Part shown: in pieces, positions 25,501 to 40,046 of the stretch
Layout: the number at the start of each line of letters is the position of its first letter
Position numbering within the stretch: position 1 is the first letter of the stretch
Origin: Gymnorhina tibicen
Lineage: Eukaryota; Chordata; Aves; Passeriformes; Artamidae
Length of the DNA stretch: 64,000 nucleotides
Direction: 5' to 3'
NCBI GenBank assembly: GCA_013399875.1
Contig: VXAZ01007517.1
Coordinates: 1 to 64,000 of the forward strand
Program-made: the position numbers and the translations under genes
The notes under the pieces: generated by a model
Database searches by the model: none
Seen by the model: only the letters and a program-made list of their open reading frames with translations
What the model was told of the DNA's origin: nothing

Positions 25501-28500
25501 TAATAAATGTAAATCAGTGGCTCTCAGGGAGTTGCAATATTGTTAACTTTGTAAGATTGCATTTATTTAAATATTTGAGGGACTTCTTTGTTGTGTAGAA
25601 ATTTTAATGAAAATCACTTCTGTAAATCTGTTTAATAGTTTAAATTTAGCCTCTCAGTATGGATGGTGCATTATGTTTTGTGTTAAAGATACTTTATATT
25701 CTTTGTGTACCAAAGTACATGAAGACTGAAAGCAGTTGAATTCATCTGTTTGGAATTTGAGAATAAGTAGTTAAAAAAAAAAGGACAAACCTCAAAAAGA
25801 ACGAAGGAAACCTAAAAAAATCCTCACAACAACAGCAGAAAAATCCCCCCCGAAACAACCTGTACTTTTGCAGTGAAGATTATTGCTTCTTTCTACCAGG
25901 GATAGTGTTTTCCCTCTGATCCAAATCCTATGAATGAGTTTTGATATCAAAACCAGTATTGCAGTATGTTCTGATCTAAATTTGCTTGTTGTTCTTAACA
26001 CTGAGTTGTCTGAACATACCTGTCTGTCTGATAGTGGAATTTACTAATTTCAGGGTAAGCATACTTCAGGTAATTCTTATTTTATGGCATCCAAGATAAT
26101 ACTAGATCTGTTTTATTCTGACAAGGTTGTGTTACGTGGTGGCACCTTCACTTAGGTATTTCAAAGTGCTCAACTGGACACATATTTGAAATTGGCTTAG
26201 ACTGCATTTAAAATAAAATGTGATCCCCAAAACCAAGGTTTTGTAGGTAACATTAAATGCTTGCTTTCTGTTCTACTACTCTCCTATAAAATGAATATTA
26301 AGTAGGATTGCAAACCTGTTACAAATAGAAAGCTAGAAACGATATGTAGATTGCACAGGTAGATCTGGATTTTGTAATCTTCTGCTTTTAGTTGAAATGC
26401 AGTTGTAAGATTCCATTTATCTATTTCTCTGTCTTCTGATGGCTCATTTCATCCCTTAAATTTGGGGTAAACTTAATATCTTGCTGCTCGCTAAGTATGT
26501 TTGTTGACACCTGGTGGTGATTCTACAATGCATTTGAGAGTGGGCATCTCTGTCAGGACACATCACAACAGTATAGCACCTCTTGCAAGCGTAACACTCC
26601 CCTGTAGTTTTGTTGAGCTTTGGCTGTTTATCATCGTCCAACCTGAATCCTTCTGTGTTAATGAATTTCTGTAAGGAACCCAGGGATTTGAGGTTAACTA
26701 GTCAAACTCCTTCATTTCTGGTAAGAGTTCTGAGCAGCACAGAAAAACAGCGATCCCGAAGTTAGTCCAGAGCTTGTCGCCTCTGTTGCAGTTTTAATAC
26801 TGGGGCCTGCAAGTGGCAATCTTATCCACCTCTCCAACAGCTCCTTGGAGCTGTTTTCACAAGTGCTTTCAGTGTTACACTAAGAAATATCTATATTATA
26901 CGCTACCTCTGTTAGTTTCATCAAGGCTCATACTAAGCAGCTGTGAAGTTCAGAAGGGTTTTTTAGGTGCTTAAGTTACAGAAGCAAATTTCCAGAACGT
27001 ACTCATGTATTGCAGACAGCTTCATCAGATGACATTTGTTTTTTTCTAATTTCACAAAATTTAAAGTTCTAAATACATCATTACATTATGCAGAATTTGA
27101 TTAATGTGATGGATTGTGCAGCTTTCTTCTTCCCTATAGGTTTTGCAAGCTGTTTTCACTTCTATTTCTGTTGATGTACCTTGTAAAGTACCTAATATGT
27201 AGTCTGAGAATACAGTTTTTTAATTACACGTACAGGAAAATACGACATGTAGAGTTGGCAGTTGTACTGTTACTGATGGGAAAACGTAGAGGAATGAAGT
27301 AGTAAAATCAAAGCGAAAAAGATGCTAATATTTGAGATATTCTTGTTTGTGTGGTGCTTCTGTGTCATGTCACACTAAGTCCTTCTGTCCTTGAAGACAG
27401 TACAAGAAATTATACTGATCTAACATGACACTTTCTGTTTTACAATTGGGAATGAAAAAAACCATACATCTAAATGACAGTGTTGGTATGTGGAGCTTCA
27501 CATATGAATGTCACAGATTTTTAACAGCCCTATGGTCTAAAGGAGCTGACTTGCTACCATGTGTATTAGTCACTTTCTAAAATTTGGAACATGATGCATT
27601 TCCAAGTGAAGAGAACTTCGCAATGAACTGCTGCTCTTTCTGGTTATCACAGTATTAGTTAACAGCCATGCTTTTGAGTCTTTGGAAAATAGTCACTGTT
27701 AGTTAAAGCTTCTAAGAGGATTGTCTTGATTTAACACAGGGATTAATTTGATTTGCTTTTTTCACAGCTGCTTCTATATTCTGTATTTCTTCCTCATAAC
27801 TTCAGAATCTCAATCCTGTTGAGGTCATTTTAGCAATTCCTTTTTGCAGCATTAGCTTCAGTAATGGGAAGTAGATTTCAAGTGTTAGGATTTCCTCAGC
27901 AATGTGTATTGCTTTGGTGAAAGCTGACTTTTATATCAGTCCTCAGCACAGGAAAGACGTGGACTTGTTAGAGTGGGTCCAGAGGAGGCCACAAAGGTCA
28001 GAGGGCTGGAACACCTCTGCTGCTGCTATGGAGGCAGGCTGAGAGAGCTGGGGTGGTTCAGCCTGGAGAAGAGAAGGCTCCCAGGAGAACTCATTGCAGC
28101 CTTACAGTACTTAAAGGGAGCTTACAAAAAAAGATGCAGAGCAAATTTTAAAAGGGCAGATAGTGGTAGAATGAGGGGGAGCTCTTTTTAAATTAAAAGA
28201 GGAGAGATTTTTGATTAGATATAAGGAAGAAATTCTTTACTGTGTGGGTGGTGAGGCACTGGAACAGGTTGTACAGAGAAGCTGTGGAAGTGTTCAAGAC
28301 CAGGTTGGATGGGGCCCTGAGCAACCTGCTCTAAAAAGTGGCGATCCTGCCCATGGCAGGAGAGTTGGAATTAGATGATCTTTAAGATCCCTTCCAATCC
28401 AAACCATTCTATGATTCCATGATATAAAACTAATTATTTGCTTATCCTCTTAACAATATTGCTAGTTTTGCACATTTACAAGCATATTTAAATAAAACCA

Positions 28501-28517
28501 TCTTCTCTTCTTAACAG
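22586..28517 (+). other. Intron 2 (one CR1, no gene)
   Basis: This is AT-rich intron. It contains one sense CR1 tail (about 27940-28423) and an unidentified, more complex minus-strand segment around 26456-26900. I see nothing else that is recognisable. It ends in the pyrimidine-rich cttctcttcttaacag. Confidence 0.6.
27940..28423 (+). mobile_element. CR1 LINE 3' end, 5'-truncated
   Basis: This is a sense-strand CR1 tail. It shows 'gggtccagaggaggcc', 'agagagctgggg', 'ttcagcctggagaagagaag', the 'ggatggggccctgagcaacc' block and the terminal motif attctatgattccatga at its right end. It is interrupted by small insertions and has no coding capacity. The left end is approximate. It lies about 90 bases upstream of PUM2 exon 3, unusually close to the acceptor for a repeat in this gene. 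Confidence 0.9.
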
Positions 28518-28623
28518 CTTTTACCTGCCAAAAAGTTTTGGGAACCTGATGATTCAGCAAAAGATGGACAAAAAGGGATATTCCTTGGTGACGAGTGGAG
28601 AGAGACTGCATGGGGAACTCCTC
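28518..28623 (+). CDS. PUM2: PUM2 exon 3
   Basis: The acceptor is ttaacag and the donor gtaagt is at 28624. It encodes residues 18-52 plus the first base of codon 53, including [12 protein letters not shown] and [15 protein letters not shown]. This block is conserved between PUM1 and PUM2. Compared with the mammalian PUM2 I remember (GDDEWRE), one Asp is missing, which makes it match the PUM1 spacing (GDQWRD). The following intron is only 297 bases. Confidence 0.97.
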
Positions 28624-28920
28624 GTAAGTGATTGTTGTATATGTACTGAAAAATTAGTCATGATAACTGAATGTTATTTCAAAGCAGATTATTATCCAAA
28701 ATGTAATTGTGTATTAAATTTTATTTTACTTTAATTTCAGTTGTGAAAATGTATACTGCATGCTGATTGTGTTTCAATAACACTTTTTGAGACTGTGATT
28801 TGGAATTTTTAATTTATTTTAATTTTTGTCTTAATGTTGCTGTTGTAATGAAATGCAAAAACGTTACAAACTGTATTTTAAAAAGTACAATAGTTTTATT
28901 TATTTATTTGTTTTTAACAG

Positions 28921-29108
28921 ACCATTCTATGTCCCAACCTATTATGGTACAGAGAAAGCCTGGACAGGGTTTTCATGGAAACAGTGAAGTAAATGCTGTA
29001 TTGTCTCCACGATCAGAAAGTGGTGGCCTTGGAGTGAGCATGGTAGAATATGTGTTAAGTTCCTCTCCAGCTGATAAATTGGATTCCCGGTTTAGGAAAG
29101 GAGCTTTT
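28921..29108 (+). CDS. PUM2: PUM2 exon 4
   Basis: The acceptor is tttttaacag and the donor gtaagt is at 29109. It covers residues 53 (split codon) to 115. It carries [18 protein letters not shown], then [10 protein letters not shown] and [10 protein letters not shown], a block strongly conserved among vertebrate Pumilio proteins. A basic SRFRKG follows at the end. It ends in phase 0. Confidence 0.97.
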
Positions 29109-29744
29109 GTAAGTAATGCAGTGTGTTAAGCTTGCTTAGTTACCTGCTGTGGTCTTTGTAACATGGTTATATTTTCTATTCTCTTTGTCTGTTTTTCTTT
29201 TTTAACTCTTTTCTTTAGAAGGAAGTGTTTAGTTGCTATCTGTCTGTCTTCCTTGGTTGGAGGGGGTGGAAGAGGGAAGTGGTTTGGGAATCTTAACTAA
29301 ATAGCTGTCTTAAAGTGCTTTCCTAAAAACTTTATTTAAAGGTAGGAAAAAGACTGCAAATGGCTTAATTTAAAATGTGTGATGGGCTTTATTCTAGATC
29401 TTCCTGTTCTATGTTTTCATGTGGGTATGTTTTGTAAGTGGATGTTTTAATTGTATAAAATAAACTTTTATCTAACTCAAAGTGTTACTGCTTTAACAGC
29501 ACCGCTATAGTTAAGGTTGAGTTAGCTCTTCCATTATAAATCTTGGCATTCCTTTTCACATTTTGGCAGTTATTAATTGCATGTGGTTGAAACTTGATGA
29601 CCAAGTTACCCACCAAATGCAATTTCATTGACAACAAACTGTTTGTATTGTTTACGTGCACTGTAGTGTAGAATTAGGTCACCTTGTGGTGCTCCTATTG
29701 TGTTCTGTTCAATATTCAGAATCAAACAGATTCTTTTTCCTCAG
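29109..29744 (+). other. Intron 4 (no gene)
   Basis: A short AT-rich intron with no repeat or exon-like segment that I can recognise. It ends with ttctttttcctcag. Confidence 0.8.
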
Positions 29745-29917
29745 GGCACTAGAGATGCTGAAACAGATGGACCTGAGAAAGGAGATCAGAAAGGCAAGGC
29801 TTCTCCATTTGAGGAGGACAAAAACAGAGATCTTAAACAAGGAGATGATGAGGATGTTACTAAAATAAATGGCAGAGGTTTGCCAAATGGAATGGATGCC
29901 GATTGCAAAGATTTTAA
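29745..29917 (+). CDS. PUM2: PUM2 exon 5
   Basis: The acceptor is ttttcctcag and the donor gtaagc is at 29918. It covers residues 116-172 plus two bases of codon 173. The composition is highly charged (GTRDAETDGPEKGDQKGK, then an acidic stretch around GDDED), typical of a disordered linker. It ends with NGMDADCKDF, as in PUM2 of other vertebrates. Confidence 0.97.
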
Positions 29918-32911
29918 GTAAGCTTTTAACTGTTTCTCAAGAAGACAAGCATGTCTCTTAAGGGCATTATTACAGTTCTGGTTTGTGTGTCAGCTTTAAA
30001 CATTACCCAGCTGCAGACTGATTCTTCCCCCCTCAAGTCCTTGCTTTCCCACTGTGCCACATGTTTCTTAGGATGTCATTAATGTGTGTGTCACTTCTCA
30101 TGAGACAAATTCATCTTAACATAGTAATTATTAAAAGTAAATGGGTACCTTCTGAATGTGGTGAATTAAGGAGGGATGAAAACTTTAACCCTTTTAATGT
30201 CGAACTAAATTTCTTTCTCTGCTTCTTTTTAATACTCTAACTTTTGCATCTGAGTGTTCTTGTAGAGAGTAAGTCCTACAGAATTTTAACTTCTCCTTCT
30301 GATTTTGCTAGTGGATACCACAGCCTAACACAACTAATCATTTCCCCATAAGTCTTTATAGAAACCATATCTTTGACTAAGGTGGAACAATGTATTTTCC
30401 TATTCATATAGTTAAATGTCACCTATGGAATGGTGTTGTGTTTGTAGGGATAAAAAGATTAGACCAAGCTCAAGCTTTTGAACAGTGAACTCTTACATGA
30501 CAGCACAGCCAGTCTGGTTTTTTTTCTATTACTAAACTGCATTTTAAATTGGGTATTTTTTAAGGGCTAATCTTTCTTTTTTGGATGACTGTGATGCATT
30601 TGTAAGTGTCATACAGAAGAATTAAAAAGATAGAGAACTAGAGTGCTGCTCATAAATTTATATTAATGTGATGAACATGACCAGATAGTTGTGGTTTCAT
30701 TAGTTCATTACTGAACAAGTATATTAAGATGCATGTTTGAATCCCATACGTGTTTCCTACCCTTTAAAAAATGTATTTACCTGAGGCTAAGGAGGGATTC
30801 TTCAAGTCTATTTTTCAAGAGGTATCATTGAAAATAATATAATACCAAGCATACCAGAGAGCTCACATTGGCTCCTTTCGGGTGCTTGCTGCAATACGCA
30901 CAGTAAACCGAGTTACCTTCAATGTTACCCGTCGAAAATACAGAATAACTTGTCCTGCTTTTCTTTACCAGTATCTATTTCAATTTTGAAATAGGTGTTT
31001 GTAAAGTACTTTCTGTATTATTTAAAGAGAGAAGTTATTAAAAAATACACAAATGCAAAAAAGCATCCAAAGCCAGTAAACCTCTCAAAAAAAAAAATAA
31101 GGCCATCTAAATGAAATGGGCCATATAAAGTGGTGGTATAGAGCCTTCCAAACAGAGGTTTATAATTGAAGTATTGACACAACTTTAACTATAGCAACAG
31201 AACAGCACCAATATAAGGAGCAACCTATACTAGCTAACCATAAGTATTAACAAAGAAACTTCATCCTGTCCTCCTCCTTGTATTTTTATTGTACTTGTAG
31301 CGTTTTTAAACTAAAGTATGTACTGAAATAACTGCCTCTTTTCCTTTTGTTCTTCACTTTGTTGATGCTGTATTTCACTTGGGAAAAAAAGGGAATATTA
31401 AATGGCTTTAAACTCAAGTTTTGAGCAAGACGTGGTTGCTTGCTAGGATACTTAGATGGTAAGCCAGTATGTTATAGACAATCGTCATGAGGTTGCTTGT
31501 TACATTAAAAAAACCTCTAGTCAAAAAACTCCTACGTTCTTTGAAGTATTTTGTCCAGAGTAATAAATCATACAGTGTTGCTGCAATAAACTCCCTAAAA
31601 GGCTGATTTCTAGCTGTACAGACCTAAGTGTTGTTATCAGCCATTACATAAGTACTAGTATATTTCTTTGCATTAGTCATGTGCTCCAGTGAGGAACAGA
31701 TACTTTGGCTTTGGAGCCCTGAAGAGGAAGGAGAACAGGTAGTACTGAGGCTGTGTCTCTGACCTAGAATTAGCAGTACAGCAAACTGGTCTGGTGCTCT
31801 ACTGCTGGAATAAACATAGGTTCTTCCTGCAAGATGGCATTTGGTATTTGAGCCCAGTTTTCACAACTAAAGCAAAGTAAAACTTAACTAGAAGTTTTAT
31901 GTTTACTGAGAAACAATATATAATCATAAAGTTCTGCCAACACAATAATGTTAGAGGATCGTAGATTTTCTCACACAACTCTTTCCTAGTAATTAACTTA
32001 GATTTTTGCCAGTAAAAATCAATAGTTTGAACATTATGGCCTCCCACAGAAGGTGGGCTACCACACCAAATTAAGGTAACCTAAATTTAACCAAATACAG
32101 TGTTGAGAATCTCTTTAGGATGTGACTCTGTTGACATCTGACTTCACGTGTTTGCCTGCAGGTGTTTATAGGTGCACAAACTGTAATCAGTGGGAATATG
32201 GTTAATACTGCCAGTTAGATGAGAGAGCAATTCAGCTTTTATATGTAATAATGTCTCTATGATGTTGTATATTCTAGTCAGGATTATATTAGGAACACTT
32301 TTTTCCCACCAATCATCAGTGTAGTATAGTCTATTAAATGAGTTGTGTAGGAAATGAAATGCTTTAGTCACATGCTAAATGAAGCAGTTATTAGTTCATT
32401 TTATTCAAAGTAAAAATATATTGTTTGCTTTTCAGATGTGAAAAATGGTTACTATATTGTATGCTTGTCTTTTCCAATTGATATTTGCTGTCTTTCTGTT
32501 CTTTGGCATAAAATGCCCTTAGCCATTCCTTTTCTTTTTTTTAATTTCTCTTCAGTACGTTTCACATCACTCCTAAAATACAATAGACATCCCAAAATTC
32601 ACAGGTGACCACAATTCACTCCATTTGACTCAAAACAGCCTCACAGATCAGTTTGTTTTTCTCACAAGTGATTTGAAGAGCTGTATAGTCAGTCTTAAAC
32701 TTAAAAAAAAAATTATTATGCTTTAGAGTTAAATGTGACCTTTTCCTTGAGCCATCAATGCATGCTGGTTGAAAATGTTAAAATGAGTCTGTCACTTCCC
32801 TTTGTAAAGTCTGTTGAGTTCAGAGCTGCTTTTAAAGTAGAAATACTGTACTCTGTCCATGGACAGCTTTATTTAAGACTGAAGAGTCTGTCTTAAATTT
32901 CTTCTGAACAG
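29918..32911 (+). other. Intron 5 (no gene)
   Basis: This is AT-rich intron of about 3 kb. I see no transposon signature and no protein-like frame. A-runs at about 31088 and 31500 are simple sequence. It ends with ttcttctgaacag. Confidence 0.7.
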
Positions 32912-33182
32912 TCGTACCCCTGGAAGTCGACAAGCCTCCCCAACAGAAGTAGCTGAACGCCTGGGCCCCAATCCCAGCACCACAGAGGGATTAGGTCCAC
33001 TGCCCAATCCTACAGCCCACAAGCCTCTGGTAGAAGAATTTTCAAATCCAGAAAATCAGAATCTAGATGCCATGGAACAAGTTGGTCTTGATTCTCTACA
33101 GTTTGACTATCCTGGCAATCAGGTACAAATGGACTCTTCAGGAGCTACTGTAGGACTTTTTGACTACAATTCTCAGCAGCAG
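32912..33182 (+). CDS. PUM2: PUM2 exon 6
   Basis: The acceptor is cttctgaacag and the donor gttagt, a weaker GTTAGT type, is at 33183. It covers residues 173-263, beginning [10 protein letters not shown] (likely phosphorylation-prone Ser/Thr-Pro sites). It then has the LQFDYPGNQ and [11 protein letters not shown] blocks shared with PUM1. An internal CAG|GTACAA at 33122/33123 looks like a cryptic donor, but the family sequence runs straight through it. It ends in phase 0. Confidence 0.97.
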
Positions 33183-33466
33183 GTTAGTAATGGTCTGTGG
33201 CAAATTGATCCTTTAAGTTGTTGATTAATCTCTTGATAATCAGCCATTTCAACATACAGTGCATTGAATATTATTTTGTCTGTGACTTAGTCAAGGACAA
33301 ATAACTGTATAATTAATCTAGAAGAATAGTGTTGCATAATTTTCTAGTTTAGTAACTTGCTATTACAGAAGCTTGGTTTGAAATATTTTTTTTGGTAAGC
33401 AAATCCAAGTATATTATAGCCCTGACTTTTGAAAACTGAAATGCGCTTTTTTTTTTTCCCCAATAG

Positions 33467-36726
<3,260 letters not shown>

Positions 36727-36866
36727 GTCCTGCTGTGGTTCCTCCTCAGTATTATGGTGTTCCGTGGGGAGTGTATCCAGCCAATTTATTCCAGCAGCAA
36801 GCTGCAGCAGCAAATACCACAGCAAATCAGCAAGCGGCTTCCCAGGCACAGCAGGGACAGCAACCG
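36727..36866 (+). CDS. PUM2: PUM2 exon 9
   Basis: The acceptor is ctgttttag and the donor gtatgt is at 36867. It covers residues 337-383: [19 protein letters not shown] followed by a Gln/Ala-rich run (LFQQQAAAA, then QAQQGQQP). It ends in phase 0. The Tyr/Trp/Pro-rich [11 protein letters not shown] block is shared with PUM1. Confidence 0.97.
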
Positions 36867-38440
36867 GTATGTTCATCATGAAAAGCAGAGGTGCCTTACG
36901 TTAACATTTCAGTGTGTAAGGGTCAGCTGCTAGAAAATTTTACATCATTCAGATGTTGCATTTTATCGTATAACAAATGAGTATTAAAAACTCTCAATAT
37001 TCTTAGTGATTGTCACTGTCTTACACCATGTTAAAGTTATTTTACAGTCTTGTTTCTTAAAACAATAAGCATTAAAAATGGTTCCTTTCATTCAGGTTGC
37101 TGTGCTGCTGTGCGTGTGTGTAATGCTTCCTGTCTACTAAATTATTGTAAAGTTTAATCTAGAAAACTAACATAAGGGGATGAAAAGATACATTTTGGTA
37201 ATTTTAGGAGGATATTGTTTCTTTTAAGCTTGGGAAAAAATGGATCTGTATTTTTATAAATTAGCTGGAAAATTGAATGTTACACATTTTTCTGTCTCTT
37301 CAAAAATTCGGGAAAAAAGTAAGGAAATAAAGCTATTATCAGTAGTTTTGTTGCTTCACAGTGAAGAAGGATTGCCCAGTTTATTTTTCTGTGACATTTA
37401 ATTGTATTGCAGCATCACCATGTGCCATATGGTATTTTTGCCTTGGTGTAAAGCAGGAGTGAGCAATTGTTACAAGAACTTGTTGAAATTTCCATTTCTT
37501 TAAGTAATTTCTAAAAAAGTGTTAATTTTCTATTGTTATTCTGGATGCATTTTTAAACTATTCTATGATCTTTCAGTATAAGTAAATGGCAGTTTTGACA
37601 AAGGAAAACCCCAAATTTTACAATAACTTTACACTTGAATGAATGTAAATATTTCAAATCTTTTTTATCAGTGCCCTGCATTGGTAACTGAATGTATATC
37701 ATCTCTGCAATGTCTTTTTTTTTTCTCTATAAAATTAATATCCGATTTATGCAAATTACATATACAGTTCTTTGTGGGAATATATTGTGAATTGTATTTC
37801 TTCCTTATTTTGGACCTGAGAAAGTTGATTTTAACCAAGAGAAATAGAGTAGTTGCAAGAATTTAGATTGCTTTTCAATCAGTTCCTGGAGATTCGCTGT
37901 CAGAACATAATAAAATATGCCTGTGTTGCATGGTGATGGAGTGTTATGTGAACGTTTAAAACTTGGTGGGTGCATTATTTACAGCACTGTTGTCAGTGGA
38001 GTGTTAATTATTTAGACAAGTTACTACAAGTGCTGAAATACTCAGATTTACATCATTCAATTGCCTGGAAGTAATGTAAACAAATGTGTTTATCAAGAAA
38101 GGTCAGGTGTTCAGTTAATAAATAATGTAGGTTGTAAAATGTATCAGTCTTACAGATTTTCTTCCTTCCTTTATACTCATTACCACTGATGGAACATAGG
38201 AGTCCTGCTGTCCAGAGCAGGGCAAATATTTTATGGTCACGTTTGTCAGCAAAATAGTATATACGTTTTATTCTTTGTATGTGTATAACCTTGAAACCAA
38301 CAAGGTGTAGTATTCCCAAAATGAAAATCAGGGCTGCGAAGCATCAAATACTCAAAGCAACTGTTCTAGATATTTGTTAGCACATGATAGATTGGCTTCC
38401 TTACCTTTTAAGGAAGGGGTGTTGTGTTGGCCTTTTGCAG
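36867..38440 (+). other. Intron 9 (no gene)
   Basis: AT-rich, with no recognisable repeat or exon. It ends in a T-rich stretch and gttggccttttgcag. Confidence 0.75.
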
Positions 38441-38579
38441 GTCCTGCGAGCTGGAGCAACTCAGCGCCCGCTCACTCCCAACCAGGGGCAGCAAGGGCAG
38501 CAGGCAGAGTCACTTGCAGCAGCTGCAGCAGCAAATCCAGCTTTGGCTTTTGGTCAGGGTCTTGCTACAGGCATGCCAG
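38441..38579 (+). CDS. PUM2: PUM2 exon 10
   Basis: The acceptor is ccttttgcag and the donor gtatgt is at 38580. It covers residues 384-429 plus one base: [20 protein letters not shown], an Ala-rich run, then [13 protein letters not shown]. Only about 20 bases separate its donor from the inserted antisense USP28 copy, so the insertion has preserved the splice site narrowly. Confidence 0.97.
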
Positions 38580-38599
38580 GTATGTATGTTATCAGTGGA

Positions 38600-39539
38600 T
38601 TAAGAGACTCACTGAAACTAACAATATTATATTTGTATTTGAGTCATCTTTTCCCAAGCTGGTCATATGTGAAGGCCTAGTAGTGCCCAGCATTTGTTTG
38701 CCCTTCATGGACCAGGACTGCGTGCAAATGATAGGGAACCTGTTGGAGGAGAGGGTCACAGTAAATTTGTTCCATGAACAGGTTGATTCCAGCAAGACTC
38801 GTTCAGATCTTGCATGTCTTGTTCAATCTCGTTTCTCCATCGCTGCAGACACATCTGAACCAGGTTCAGCTCTTCGTTGAAGACCACGTGAGGAGCTGGA
38901 TGTTCAGACAGTTCTGCTGGTGAAACAGGAGGCTGGACCTCCATACTGGAGTTTTGCTGCAGCGAAGAATTTGCCACAAAGAAAGCTTCATCTTCAGTCC
39001 TAGTATCGGTCCTTTCTTGTATGCCGTTTGGCTGTGAAAGCACGTCCAAAACATGAGGCTTGGCTTGGGAGTGCAGGAGTGTTGTTTGAGAGCTCTGAGC
39101 AGAGGAAACAGCCACAGCTGGCTTTGTAGCAATGAACTCAAGCACATACTGCAGCACGTCAAGCAGTGGAAAGCGGGCTGGGCCAGAGCCATTCCATGTA
39201 CCTTTCCAGTTTCTGCTGCAGAATCACCATTTTCTCCTTCATTCTCTTAATTTCTTCTCTTTTCTTCTGAATAAGATCTTTATTGCAGTAGAGGTACCTG
39301 TCTGGGGAAACTCTAGCTTGGTGTGAATTTTCTCTGGCTGTCCTAGTGACTGATTGAACTTAAATTGGGAGAGTTCAAAGGTCAGAACCGGTGAAAGTTT
39401 TGTAAACCAGTGCTCCGGTCCATACTTCACTGACTGAGATTCTGTTGCCTCATGCATCTCTCTCTCCACCATGGCTCCTTCCAAGCACTCATTGAAGTTC
39501 CAGTAACCATTTACCTGAAGGGGATACTGACCAAAGGTC
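38600..39539 (-). pseudogene. USP28P: USP28 processed pseudogene, downstream half
   Basis: The minus strand encodes, in several frames, the second half of the USP28 catalytic domain. Readings include [15 protein letters not shown], then CLEGAMVE and [13 protein letters not shown], then [19 protein letters not shown] and a coiled-coil-like [18 protein letters not shown]. These are followed by the DVLQYVLEF region, [17 protein letters not shown] and the His box [15 protein letters not shown]. Disabling changes include a deletion after EFPQ, a frameshift after RYME, a stop right after GHY (a Trp in USP28) and a frame change before the His box. No intron interrupts a region that spans many exons in the parent gene, so it is a retrocopy. 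It is not functional. The downstream end is approximate, fading near 38600, and no 3' UTR or poly(A) is present. Confidence 0.9.
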
Positions 39540-39815
39540 TGTCTTGGTTTGAAAGACAGGTGTCTGCTAAGGAAGGCAGGAGCATCCCTTGGAATGGAAA
39601 ATGTAACCCCCTTTCCTCCGGATTATTATAATTTTGGAATTAAGGGGGCTTTTAGGCAAAGGTATGAGAAATAGGAATAACAGTTCTTTACTAATATATA
39701 TATAACAAGGCAAACAAACAGCAATAACTATGTCAGTAACACCAAACAGAACCAGAACCCAGTGACACCTTCCCGGCTGTCAGACCCTGTCCCCTTGGGT
39801 GCAGTGACGCTCACG

Positions 39816-39893
39816 GCCGGCAGGGGGCGCTGGCGGCTCCCGCTGGGCAGGGCGGGTGCGATGGTTCCCCCGCGGCTGCAGGGGGCGCTGTGG
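39816..39893 (+). promoter_or_regulatory. Two CTCF-like motifs inside the LTR
   Basis: The sequence ccggcagggggcgctgg (39816-39832) and ctgcagggggcgctgtgg (39876-39893) both match the core of the vertebrate CTCF consensus (AGGGGGCGC). They have the same orientation and are 60 bases apart. Binding is inferred from motif only. Confidence 0.4.
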
Positions 39894-39954
39894 GGCGAGC
39901 ACGGGGAGCACGCGGCAATGGCGGCTGGGCCGGGCCGGGAAGGGGTGGGAGAAA

Positions 39955-40046
39955 GGCTTCACAAACCCCCTGGGCAGCCGATCCTGGCTTCACAAACCCC
40001 CTGGGCGTCTGATCCTGGCTTCACAAACCCCCTGGGCAGCTGATCC
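39955..40046 (+). repeat. 31-base tandem repeat, three copies
   Basis: Units start at 39955, 39986 and 40017 with ggcttcacaaaccccctggg and differ only near their 3' ends. The array lies within the LTR and is probably characteristic of that LTR subfamily. Confidence 0.9.

Noticed and set aside
33120..33128. Cryptic donor CAG|GTACAA inside PUM2 exon 6
   Set aside because: The Pumilio protein sequence continues without break through it, and the real donor at 33183 gives the correct phase for exon 7.
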